Below, piece by piece: positions 41,100 through 51,442 of a DNA stretch of 64,000 nt (position 1 is its first letter; each line of letters starts with the position of its first letter). The stretch spans positions 62,001 through 126,000 of the forward strand of contig PDHQ01000078.1 of NCBI GenBank assembly GCA_003339415.1, given 5' to 3'. The DNA is from Ophiocordyceps camponoti-saundersi (nom. inval.) (Eukaryota; Ascomycota; Sordariomycetes; Hypocreales; Ophiocordycipitaceae). The notes under the pieces are model-generated. The model had not been told where the DNA came from, ran no database searches, and was given only the letters and a program-made list of their open reading frames with translations. A program made the position numbers and the translations under genes.

Positions 41100-41755
41100 A
41101 TGGAGCCGGCCGCTTCTCTCCCCACGGCGCCGGAGCAAGCTGGCCGGCTCTCGATGGCGACGCCCTCCCGGCTGCTGTTTGGCACTCTATCCTCTGGCTT
41201 CGTTGGCTTCACACTCGGCGCCGTACAGGGTGGTCAAATGGCCCAGCTGCGGTTTCGAGCCGAACACGCGCATAAAATGCCTGATTCGACGACGGGCTGG
41301 TATCTCTATCATAAGTCAAAAAACTACCACGCTATGCAAGGCGGCCTCCACGAAGGCCTACGCATGGGCGGTAAGACCAGCTTCTGGACCTTGCTCGCCC
41401 TCGGTCTTGAGAGCGCTGTCGACGACTGTCGTGGATCTAGCGACATGTTCTCGACCATGATCGCCACTCTGACCGTTGCCGGAGCCTTTTCCCTCCGCCG
41501 TAAGTCCTCTTTCGTTTTCCCCCACAGCCTTTAATGTGAGTGATAGCTGATTTTTTTTTAAAAAAAAAAACCACAGATAAATTGACACTGTCAACAGCCG
41601 CGCGCACGGCTAGACTGGGTCTCGTGTTTGGACTCGTTTACGGGGGCATCCAGGATGTCGTCGGCTTAGCCCGGGGCAGATCCATCGGCTATGTCGAGCT
41701 CATCCGACGCAGGTTCGGCTCTGTGTCACGGGATGCTGACAATCCTACTCGGTGA
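41100..41755 (+). CDS. Tim17/Tim22/Tim23-family mitochondrial membrane protein
   Basis: Two exons, 41100-41499 and 41577-41755, with a 77-nt intron (GTAAGT...CCACAG), give 192 residues. The join reads GAFSLRH|KLTLSTAARTARLGLVFG. Three to four hydrophobic segments carry small-residue motifs typical of the family: RLLFGTLSSGFVGFTLGAVQ near 24-43, GGLHEGLRMGGKTSFWTLLA, MFSTMIATLTVAGAFSLR, and LGLVFGLVYGGIQDVVGLAR at the end. The layout resembles the TIMMDC1-like branch and uncharacterised fungal Tim17-domain proteins more than Tim17, Tim22 or Tim23 themselves. Members sit in mitochondrial membranes and serve import or complex I assembly. The role of this one is inferred from the domain only. Confidence 0.82.
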
Positions 41756-42541
41756 TTCCGTCATGCTACAGCAGGAAATGGCCTTTGCCATGGCCTTTTC
41801 GTCTTATTCTTTCTTTCTTTTTTTTTTCCCTTTCTTTCCGTCGCTCGAGCCTGTGACACAGATTACAAAGAGGGCCGTGAGCAACTCCATGCCGTCGCTT
41901 ATCCTTCTTTCGCAACTTACAACAATGCACACTGCGAACTACGGATACCAGTGGCCGATATCGGCGTCCACATTCACAGCGAAAAAGAAAGGCTGGCATC
42001 TGCTAGCCATTCCAAAGCCTTGGAACGCAGCATGTCTCGGCCGTCCCCCTTCTGTGGGGAACGACTGAGCCGGCTACCTTCGGCCTTCTATCGAGCGTTT
42101 TCCCACATGAAGCGGGGCGCCACGAGGCCTCGTGACTACCGCCTCCTACGTCGCCCTACATCCTAGGATGAATGCCCTGGCAGAGAGAGGAGGCCCTTCT
42201 GCATGATAAGTCGGCGGGGCGATAATCACGATGACGGGAAGACGAAACGGTCTATCTTGCAGATTAATTGCTACAGGGGGTCCCCCGTTCAGATAACGCC
42301 GGTCGACATTGATTCACCTTAAAACGAGCTGCCGCGCGTTCCTTGATTCACTTCTTCTCGTAAGACCTACCAACCACTTCGGCCGAGAAAAAGGGCTCAA
42401 CACCCCTTTCCCATCACTATTCTCGGCCCAGCATCCGCGATACCACCTCCCACTTTCGAACAAGGCACTGCGCCGATCCTACCTCATCCCTCCCTAAACC
42501 GGCTGTCGAACATCGGCATCGTTATCACGCCAGAGATTAAC
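41756..42541. other. Spacer upstream of proline dehydrogenase
   Basis: 786 nt between two plus-strand genes, with short frames but no supported gene. Confidence 0.55.
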
Positions 42542-44064
42542 ATGCGGCCAGCCTCTGTGCACCAACTTGCCGTTCTGGCCGCTCGCCCCGACCTCGCATC
42601 TATCTCGCCACTATGTCGCGGTGCTTTCGCCTTTCGCACACGGCGCAGCATCCATTCCTCGGACAAAAAATCGTCGACTCTTGCCGAGCTTCCCGGCTCA
42701 GGAAGACCGTCACCGCCTTACGATGAGCCACAACGCGCCCCGCTCTCCGTCCTGCCTTTGGCCATGGTCCTACGGTCGTTGGCCACCAACATCGTGTCAT
42801 CGTCACCGCTGCTGCTGCCCGTCTCTCTCCGCATCATGCTGGCGCTCGCTCACAGTTCAAACCCCTTGCTAAGCCCGGACAGGAACCCTCTGTTACGGTT
42901 TTTACTCAAGAAGTCGTTTTACGCCCAGTTTTGCGCGGGAGAGAACGCTGCCGAGGTTCGTCAGACGGTAGCCCGTCTCAAGGGTATCGGCTTTACCGGT
43001 GTCATTCTCGGTTACGCCAGGGAAGTCGTCCTCTCAGATGATCAGGCCGCTGCTCTCGGACCCGGCCAGGCCGGCAGAGACGTGACTGAGGTTGAGAACG
43101 AGGCCATTGAAAGCTGGGCTCGCGGTACGCTTGAGACAGTCAACTTGGCCGATCCTGGAGATTTCGTTGCCCTCAAGTATGTGACAAGCTTCTTATTTAT
43201 TCCGTTGCCAAATGAAAGTGACCCATCTTAATGAACCTTTGCTTACGACGTGTGCTCCTAAGATTCACGGGCGCCGGCTCATTAGCGCTACACCAGTTAC
43301 GACATCGTCTCCCGCCATCTTCATGCCTGCTTGACGCCATCAATTCAATTTGCCAGCGTGCCAACGAGCGCGGCGTTCGGCTATTATTCGATGCGGAGCA
43401 GGATATGCTGCAGAACGGCATCGATGACTGGACCATGATGTTTTCTCGACTATATAACCGGAACCCCAACAGTGCGACTGTCTATGGCACCTATCAGGCT
43501 TACAAGAAATGCATGCCTGATGTCATCTCGCGACATCTGGCCGAGGCCCAGAAAGGGGGCTTCACTCTCGGGGTGAAGCTAGTTCGGGGAGCCTATCTGG
43601 CGTCGGATCAAAGGCAAATCTTTCACGACACCAAGGCCGAGACGGATGCTTGCTACGACGCGCTGGCGGCCAGCATCCTGACCAGGCGATGGAGCTCTAT
43701 CGTCCGCGGCTCCGGTCCCTTCCCGGCGGCGCACCTGGTTCTGGCGACGCACAACGCCGAGTCAGTGCAACGAGCCCGAACCACGTGCGCGTCTGGTGAG
43801 GCCCGGTCCGGCGTCGCTTTTGCGCAGCTCCAAGGCATGGCGGACGAGATCAGTTGCGAACTGGTTCAAGACAATCTCGCCAGCTCGACGCAAGTGCCGG
43901 TCTATAAGTATATGGTTTGGGGAACGACGGGCGAATGCGTCAAATATCTCCTGAGGCGCGCCCAGGAGAACAGGGACGCTGTCGAGCGAACTCGGGGCGG
44001 TCGTGACGCCATGTGGGCTGAAGTTGTGCGGCGATTCAAGAAGAGTTTTGGTCGGGCGAGATGA
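42542..44064 (+). CDS. PUT1: Proline dehydrogenase, mitochondrial
   Basis: Two exons, 42542-43176 and 43263-44064, with an 86-nt intron (GTATGT...CCTAAG), give 478 residues. The N-terminus (MRPASVHQLAVLAARPDLAS, then Arg/Ser-rich to about 45) is a likely mitochondrial presequence. The FAD barrel shows VRQTVARLKGIGFTGVILGY, the join VAL|KFTGAGSLAL, GVRLLFDAEQDMLQNGIDDW, NSATVYGTYQAYKK, GVKLVRGAYLASD, LVLATHNAESVQRA and the C-terminal KYMVWGTTGECVKYLLRRA with the ENRDAVERTR helix. The last two regions bind proline in this family (the Y..RR..E..D pattern). The enzyme oxidises proline to pyrroline-5-carboxylate, passing electrons to the respiratory chain. The gene is convergent with CGI121. The family is clear; nothing is missing. 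Confidence 0.93.
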
Positions 44065-44383
44065 TGGTTTGCCACGGAGGTGGGGAAAGGATCGAGCATT
44101 TCCTGGCTAGCGATAATCAATTTAGCGAGTTGCTTCAATGCATTGTTGGAGTCGAGCCAAAGCTTATCGGCGCACTTGAGATGAGGTAAATATCTCGTCG
44201 AGCTAGGACGGTGGCTGGTAGTGCCGGTGGTGGGGGCATACAAGGTGTGAATCTGACTGCAGTCGAGAAAGTGTGTCTGATTTAGAATCAGCGACCTGTT
44301 GTCTGACCAGATCGTGTCTCGAAGAGTTGTTTAGGCCGGCAGCGGGGTATTGGAAAAAGACGCCAAGACGGTCTCGAACCCGA

Positions 44384-45133
44384 TCAGAGACCACGCAAGG
44401 CCATGGACCCAAGGACAAGCGCCTCCAATTCAGAGTGGTGGGCGTGGTCGTCGCCGTCGGGTAGCCGGCTAAGGCTTTTGATCTTGTAGTTCTTGCGAAC
44501 CTTGGCCATGTGGGTTACAGACTGCAGGTTGTCATTGGTCGGACTAACGGCGTCTCCGTCAACGTTGGCCGATAGATGGTGCCAGATCACTTGGCTCGAA
44601 GGCGGCTCCGGACAGGCATCTGTGGGGAAAGTGACCTTTATGACGGCAAGATGGACGGTGGAGGGCGAGATGCCGAAACGACGATAAGCGTCGGCGATCT
44701 GGAGAAGAAATATAATTAGATCGCCGAGGGGGTCGGAGAAGCGGTAAAGTTTTGTTTCCTTAAATCACTCACGTTGTTGGAGGGGTTCAGATATGCGACG
44801 ATTTCGGAGTGGATGTTGGGTGTGTCGAGAGCGCCTCTGGCTTGGGCGACAATGGCCTTGAAGACGGCGGAGAAGAGATGGTTCCGGGAGATTATCTTGA
44901 GACAACGAGAGGTCAAGAGAGAGAGAGACAGAGGGTAAGCGATATGACGTGAGTGAATTAGGCCGAGACGGGGATGGCCCTACGTTGGAGGCATCGACGA
45001 AGGCATACTCGAACTCGGCGTTGCGATCGAGCAGCTGGCGGTGCAGAAAGGCAGCGTTTCGGACGTTTCGGAAGAGTGCCGCGTGGACTGCGAAGTCGGA
45101 GGAGACGTGTTCGAGGGAGACGGTCTCGAGCAT
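44384..45133 (-). CDS. CGI121: EKC/KEOPS complex subunit Cgi121
   Basis: Three exons, 44984-45133, 44773-44895 and 44384-44698, with introns of 88 and 74 nt, give 195 residues, the size of fungal Cgi121. Joins restore EYAFVDASN|IISRNHLFSAVFKA and YLNPSNN|IADAYRRFGISPST. The fold markers are HAALFRNVRNAAFLHRQLL (about 19-37), NIHSEIVAYLNPSNN and a beta strand VHLAVIKVTF. Cgi121 (human TPRKB) binds the Bud32 kinase and the tRNA CCA end in KEOPS, which makes N6-threonylcarbamoyl-adenosine at tRNA position 37 and also affects telomeres. The middle acceptor ends CTCAAG rather than CAG, which is acceptable. The gene converges with proline dehydrogenase across about 320 nt. Confidence 0.9.
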
Positions 45134-47008
45134 CGTGGCAGCGAAGGGATGGCGAACCGTAATCGAGGGCGGTTGATGCTTGAAGTGGAAGATTTGAAGG
45201 TCGTCGGTCGGTGGGTATATAGCGGGTGGAGAATTGATGATCCCGTCCGCTCCAGCTAATCAGATATGACTTTTAAGCGGGGCTCGCAGGCAGGGCTAGA
45301 GCCTCACTATCACGAAGCTAAACCAGTCCCCCTCATGGCGCACACTTACACGCTCATGACGCGAAGCGTACGCGACTGAAGTTCCTGTTCGTTGGAACAC
45401 TAAGTTGACAAACATACAGAAGAGGCTCGTCTGGCCCCTGTATCCAAAATTAGCACACAGTATGACTGTTTACGCGTTGATGCCTTTCTAGATCCGCTGG
45501 GTGCATGGATAGGCATCGTCTGATGCCGACTCCTCCCGAGTGTCGCAAATGCCACCATTCATACATATCAGTTTGCATGTCTCTCTGCACGACGACGGGT
45601 GTACTGATAATCTACCACTGGAAGCCTGTACGCGAGCGAGACAGGAAGCATCTATAAGAAGGCATTTTCAGCTCACAGGGAGTCAACCGAGAGGCAGTGG
45701 AAACACGACCAACGCGACTTGTCAAAGCTGATATAATAGCTGCATTCTAGCGTCCTGCGGGACGCATCCGCCACTGGCAACGGAGTAACATCGTGTGTAA
45801 GGTACCCCGAACCCATGCTTTTTAGCATTCAACGACTTGTTTCCTAGCTTTCACGATATGTCAACCATGTTCAGTAGTGTATATTCTACGAACAGACAAG
45901 TTTTTCATTTTTCCTTCTTTCGATGGCGCGACAGCATACTCGGTATAGACGTGTTAGTTGCATGACGTCGAGCCAACGGAAAAAAAAAAGGCTTAAACTC
46001 CCGAGGAGAAAGGGCAGAGATTTCAGAAAGAAACTCAAAACGAACCTTACCCATGAAGGTAAAAGAGAGGAGAGAAGGGGGGAGGGGAAAAAGTATCTAG
46101 ACGAGATATATACCTACCACCTAGGTAATAGGTAGGTAGTAAGTTGGGATAAGGCGACCCAAAGGCGCGTACGTATGAGGTATATAAACTCGCCTGAGAG
46201 TCTAAAGATGACGGTAGCAGTCATGCAATAACAAGAGACAGAGGATTGTAAGTCAATAATGCTAGTTGGTCAACATGATGCAGTCAAGAAGTCAAATCGA
46301 TTGGACTCATGGGTTCAGTAGCGTCCAATGATGGGTCACATTATCGACATGTGCTGGACCAAAACAGACATCGTATCTCTTCCTGTCCAAGAGAAAAGTT
46401 CCTTTCCTATTGCAGACGTACTACGGATTGGCCGTCATGACATTGTGGTGCCTCTGCCTTCACACTAAGATGATGTTCTCTTGCCTACTTGAAACAGCCA
46501 TCTTTCAGGTTGAGGCGTGACTCCCGCATTTAGTTCAGGACAGCATGTATATAAGATTACACGTTCTGGTTCTCAATCACGTCCTTCTCGCCAATCACCG
46601 ACGCCCTCCTTCTCTTCCGTCGATCAACAGATTCCTTCCTTATTTTTAATCAATATCAACAAATTCCTTCCTCCGATTTGCATGGATAATCTAGTCTTTC
46701 CCTGCATCTATCTCTCTTAATTTGCATTCCTCAGCCTTCGTGTTCAGGGGCTTTTCTTTTGTACAAAAATCTCTTGCATAACTTCAGTCGTCGCTTGACT
46801 CGGTGGGTATATTCTCAAAAAAAACCCTACCTTGACAACTTCTCGACCGCATCCTCGGCTCATGGCACATCGGTGCTAAGGCTTTAATGTTACGGGCTCC
46901 TTCACTGCCGGCTTTATATAGAGTAACACGGCAAATCGGGAAAGGGAAGCAAGGGGAGAGCAAAATACACGCAGATGACTGGGGACCGCAGGCCGGATCA
47001 GAGATCCA
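45134..47008. other. 1.9-kb spacer, no supported gene
   Basis: AT-richer DNA. It has a CCTAGG with flanking TACCTA/TAGGTA repeats near 46110-46140, a TATATAAA at about 46181-46188 with no gene found after it, and TATATA at 46916-46921 about 90 nt before the next gene. Confidence 0.55.
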
Positions 47009-48028
47009 ATGACGAGTCCAATAATAGAAGCGGACACCGAGTCCAACAAATCACAGAAGCGGCCTGGAGCTCGCTCGTTGGAGCCGATGCTTCCTACCCT
47101 TCCTACCGCTCTCTCGCGATGGGACTTTACACAAGAGAACTTTATGTCGAGACCGGCGGTCCAGCACTGTTTTTCGCCCCCGGCGTCTATAGCCTCGGCG
47201 CCAGTCTCGCCAGAGCCCCAGAACTGGCCTCAGGACGCACAAAGTTCGTTCGAATACGTTAGTAGCGGCGGTCCTCTTCCGGGCGGCTCTCTGCCGAGCG
47301 GCTCTCTTCCGCGGTCAGTCAATAACAGCTGTGACCTCCTCTACAACAATAATCAAGGCTGGATGGCCATCAACTCGGCGCCAAACACTGTCTGTGGCAG
47401 CCCTCCGAGCACGTCAAGTCACCACTCGTCGTCGCCTGTTCTCCTTAAACACATGATGAGGCGCACAACGCATCAAAGACAAACCACCCCCTACTCTAGG
47501 CTGCCGCGAGTCGACACCACAGAGTTCTCTAATATCGTCAAGGGTAGGATGCAGAGTCATACTCGAACAGGCCAGGCCTGTGATCGATGCAAGGCGCGGC
47601 TTCTTCTCTTTACCATCTTGACCATTTCTGACAGACTCTATCAGGTCCGCAAGATTCGATGCGACGGTCTGACCAGCGGCTGCTCCCATTGTATGGCCAA
47701 CAGAATGCCTTGCTTCGTCACAGACCGCGTTACCGGCCGCACAGAACGCCGCGGCTATCTCGAGGAACTGGAGCGCGACGTGAGGAGGTTGAGGGCCCAC
47801 GTCGACCAACTGGAGAAAATCCTTCTCGACAACGGCATCAACTTCTTGCCCCTGTCCCAGACAGCTGGTGCCGACGAGAACAAGCCAGACTTGTACGCAT
47901 TCGGTTCAATAAGAGAGGGATCCCAACCCATGGGTTCCATTCCGAGTGTCGACCAAGTTGCCGAGGTGAACAGCGAGCCCATTACTTACATCGAGCCTGC
48001 GCCAACGTGTCCTTTTAAGTTGAATTAG
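47009..48028 (+). CDS. Zn2Cys6 transcription factor, short, with in-frame GC-AG intron
   Basis: Best model: 47009-47593 joined to 47645-48028, 322 residues. Unspliced, the frame is open (339 residues), but 17 residues then split the zinc cluster. Spliced, it is canonical: C191-x2-C194-x6-C201-x6-C208-x2-C211-x6-C218, reading ACDRC then KVRKIRCDGLTSGCSHC. The intron (47594-47644, 51 nt) starts GCGCGG, has TTCTGAC as branch point and ends CTATCAG. A coiled-coil linker follows (RGYLEELERDVRRLRAHVDQ then LEKILLDNG). There is no fungal-specific transactivation domain, so it is either a short regulator or a 3'-truncated one. The N-terminal 185 residues are Ser/Pro-rich. It would bind DNA as a nuclear regulator of unknown targets. 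Confidence 0.8.
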   Translation: MTSPIIEADTESNKSQKRPGARSLEPMLPTLPTALSRWDFTQENFMSRPAVQHCFSPPASIASAPVSPEPQNWPQDAQSSFEYVSSGGPLPGGSLPSGSLPRSVNNSCDLLYNNNQGWMAINSAPNTVCGSPPSTSSHHSSSPVLLKHMMRRTTHQRQTTPYSRLPRVDTTEFSNIVKGRMQSHTRTGQACDRCKARLLLFTILTISDRLYQVRKIRCDGLTSGCSHCMANRMPCFVTDRVTGRTERRGYLEELERDVRRLRAHVDQLEKILLDNGINFLPLSQTAGADENKPDLYAFGSIREGSQPMGSIPSVDQVAEVNSEPITYIEPAPTCPFKLN

Positions 48029-49204
48029 ACAAGATAAAGCATTTGCGTGGTAAAGGAGAACAAAACACTGGATTTGAGGTGCATCATTCATTTTTGAAGA
48101 ATTCCAGAGCTGCATGCATAGTATTATCTGTAAAGCGATGGAGGTTGGTCTGTACATAGCATAGACACCACCTCCGATACCACCAGCATCGTGACAATAA
48201 ATCCGGAAGACCGTCTCAAGACCTGTATACTCCAGAACGAATAGGCCTTCTTCAGCTTGGTCGTGCTGCTTGGAGTGTTTTTTTTTTTTTTTTTACGTGG
48301 AAGCCTTACCGACGTGTAGTCGTCTAGGCAGTTATCAATCTACCTACCTGGGTACCTACCTAGGTAGGTAGGTATGAATATTCTCCGTAGGCATGTTTCC
48401 TTGCCATGACCGTTGCCGTCTTCCAGACAAGGTTCTGTTCAAACCTCAGTTTATGACTGTTAACAGGCTTAAGGCCTCCTCCATCAGAAACTCGGGTGCT
48501 CTCTAAACTGGTCAAGGTTTTGCTTAACATGGATTTCTGTTATTGAGCGATGGGTTTCTTTACATGCATTAGCCGTCGGCCCTAGCTATACCCTTATTCG
48601 AAGCTTCTTTCAGGACAAGACAAGAACAACGACTACCTTAGCGACAACCAAGTAGCGACAACTGACTACCTAGATAGGTAGTCACAACCTTGCAAGGTCA
48701 ACGCCGGTAAACAGATACTTGGAAACCGTTACGTCCTAGGCGCCATTTGGCCCACCATAGAAGGTGTAGAGAAGGGGCCAACGATCGTGGGACCTACGGG
48801 TAACTGTATGTACTAAGTTGACCGTTGAGGTTATCCCAACTGCAGTCGTTGAGGTTATCCTGCTGGTCAGCTGACTGCCTACGAATAGTGGGACTGGGGT
48901 ACAAGCACTTCGGGGCTTGGCGCTGTCGATTACATAAGCCAATCACGCCAAACCCCAGCAGCCGCCAACTGACGAAGGCTCTCCTGCACATCTCTCTAGC
49001 AACATCTATGAAACCTCGTCTTCATATTCGTCCAGCGCGACACGAATCGTGATTGGTCATATTCGCCGATGACGGTCTGAAATTTTGCTCTTCATCCTTC
49101 CTTATCACGGCTGTCTTCATTCCTCTTGCGAAGCGGCTTCTTTTCTCCATCAAACCGGCTTCGTTTGACCCCATCTTCCTTATCGACGGCAAGCCTCGCG
49201 CGCC
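48029..49204. other. Spacer with TACCTAGGTAGG-type repeats
   Basis: A T tract near 48280-48295 and a run of CTACCTACC and TAGGTAGGTA around 48340-48373 form an inverted-repeat-like cluster, with another CCTAGG at 48735. No supported gene. Confidence 0.6.
48341..48373. repeat. Palindromic (TACC)/(GGTA) microsatellite
   Basis: CTACCTACC arms face TAGGTAGGTA arms around a CCTAGG centre, so a hairpin is possible. Confidence 0.7.
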
Positions 49205-50337
49205 ATGGGGAAAAAGAGGCGCGGGCATCCCGACATCGAGGATGTGCTCGCTCGACCTTGGTGCTATTACTGTTTGTGAACCCATTTTCCTTCTCTGCGC
49301 CGAAAATTCATCTCCATATCTTCCTCCATCAAATCCGCGAGACGCTAACGGCAGATGACGCAGGCGAAAGAGACTTTGAGGATCTCAAGCTCCTCATTTC
49401 CCACCAGAAAGCGAAGCATTTCAAATGCGACCGATGCGGCCGACGCTTGAATACTGCGGGAGGTACATATAGCAGCATCTTTTTGTTTCTCCCGAAAAAT
49501 GCAGCTTCTCACCTCTGCCAGGTCTTTCCGTGCACATGAATCAAGTACACAAGGAAACACTACATCAAGTCGAGAACTCGCTGCCGAACAGACAGGCGCT
49601 CGATGTGGAGATCTTCGGCATGGAGGGTATCCCTCAGGAAATACTCGATCAGCATCGCAACCGCATCATCCAGAACTTCTACCAGGCACAGGAGGACCGC
49701 AGAATCGCTACCGGCAACCCTCTCCCTGGCCAGGGCGGTCAGCACAAGCGGAAAAAGATTACTATCGAGACGGAGGAGGAGCTCAAGTCGAAAGTTCAAG
49801 AATGGTGCGCCAAGAGAAAAGCGGACAAGGAGGCTGCCGCGAATGAGGCTGAGGATGCTGCGACTGCTGCCGCCGCTGCTGCGGCGACGGCAGCTACTCA
49901 CGCAGCGTCTGCACAATACGTGAGTTCGCGGCCGGTGATACCATGGTTGGGCGACTCGGGAGTCTGACTATCTTTAAATCCAGGGAGGACAGTATCAACA
50001 ATCCCAGCGAGGGATCGAGCAGTCCCCTTTCTCCTATCAGACAGGCTCGCTACCGGCACGACCTCCGGGAAGCATGGGGCCTCCTCCCGGGCTGCCGCAG
50101 CGGCTTCCTGAAGGTGCTAACTGGAACGCAGCGGCGGGCGATGACATTGACAGGATGATTCGCATGGCTGAGGCGGGCGTCAAGACCAATGCCAAGCCGG
50201 AGGATGGTGCAGATGGCGAAAAGAAACCCAAGAAGGATAAGAAGGGTAAGCTGGTATATGACGATGCGGAGGTCAGTCCGGAGGAGAAGATGGCGCTGAT
50301 GCCGCGGTACGCATTCAAAGCGGAAGTGACCGCTTGA
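49205..50337 (+). CDS. BuGZ/ZNF207-type C2H2 zinc-finger protein
   Basis: Four exons, 49205-49271, 49364-49462, 49522-49919 and 49984-50337, give 305 residues. Joins restore the near-invariant WCYYC|ERDFEDLKLLISHQ and NTAGG|LSVHMNQVHKET. The N-terminus MGKKRRGHPDIEDVLARPWC is the family hallmark. Two C2H2 fingers follow: CYYC...H..KH and CDRC...H.N.VH. Then ALDVEIFGMEGIPQEILDQH is conserved. The middle is an Ala-rich coiled region (about 170-190) and the C-terminus is Gln/Pro/Gly-rich with a charged end. In animals BuGZ/ZNF207 binds Bub3 and microtubules and aids spindle assembly and splicing. In fungi the role is not established, so the mitotic role here is inference. No clear GLEBS motif was recognised. 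Confidence 0.88.
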
Positions 50338-51442
50338 GCCTGGGGACTTGGGGTGAGGGGGGGGGAAATTTCAGATACCCAGGGTATGGGAAGTTCTCGA
50401 AATCTCTTGTAAGATGGCGGCTTGGATGGGCGTTCGACAATGAATGTAGGTAAACTCGGACGAGCGTGCGCTGGCATGTTCACGGAGGCTCATCGTGGAT
50501 GGGTGCCAGATATCCGTACATGACGCACATATACATAAAAAGATGTATCAGCGGCCAAAATAACTGGTTTCTGATGATATCTTCCCACCCATGCCGGCGA
50601 TTACTGACCCAAGGCCCGGTTGATTTATGTATCGGTTGCTGCGAACCTAGGCATGGTTGGTGAGTAGTGAGTAGGTACTAGTAGGCATCGAAGACAGAAA
50701 CCGCGGAGAAGAGCTAAAGGAATAACCAAGTGCCGATTACATATGTATGTATGTATGTATGTATATGTGCGGTTTGAATACTACGTTGCTGCCCCGGTTC
50801 AGCTGTGTTACGGTGCCCAAGAACCAATGTCACACAATTGCTATTGCACAAGATGTCAACAGCAACGAGTGTTTACCTCGGTGTAAAGACGGCATGGACG
50901 TCGAAAAGTGACTGCAGGGTAGGTAGCTAGGCATACGTTGATCAGCACACTAGCCACTCTCATCAGCCACAAGGTGCAATGGCGCGGTTCTCCTCCAGCT
51001 CCGTCGCCGCGGCAACGGCCAACCGGTCTGAATTAACAACAAAAAGTGGCCCAACGTCACCGTCGAACTCGTTCTCTTGCAGAAGGGGCTGAACTGCGTT
51101 TCCCGAGCATCCACAAACAACGCCGACCCTTGCATTTGATTTCTCTGTTTGCGAGGCACTTTCTCTATTCTCCTTCACTTTCTTTTCCATAACCTACACT
51201 GTTTTCTAACTACTTTATCCGACTTTGCCCTCGGTTCATCCTTGCCCGTCTTCATTGCCTTGTTCAGCATCATCTGCTCGCTGCTGCATCTATCGCGAGT
51301 TGTTGTCGAAGGGGGAGAAATATTTTTCCGCGACGTGCATTTTGACGGCTCGATTTTGACGGCTAAACTGCGTTGGCTTTTCCTCTGATATTCGCAACGC
51401 TCGACAAGAGACGAGCTCTCGCGGCGAGAGCGAGCGCAAACT
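50338..51442. other. Spacer upstream of kinesin gene
   Basis: 1.1 kb with an ATGT microsatellite at 50740-50767 and a CCTAGG at 50646. No supported gene. Confidence 0.55.
50740..50767. repeat. (ATGT)n microsatellite
   Basis: About six ATGT units. Confidence 0.8.
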
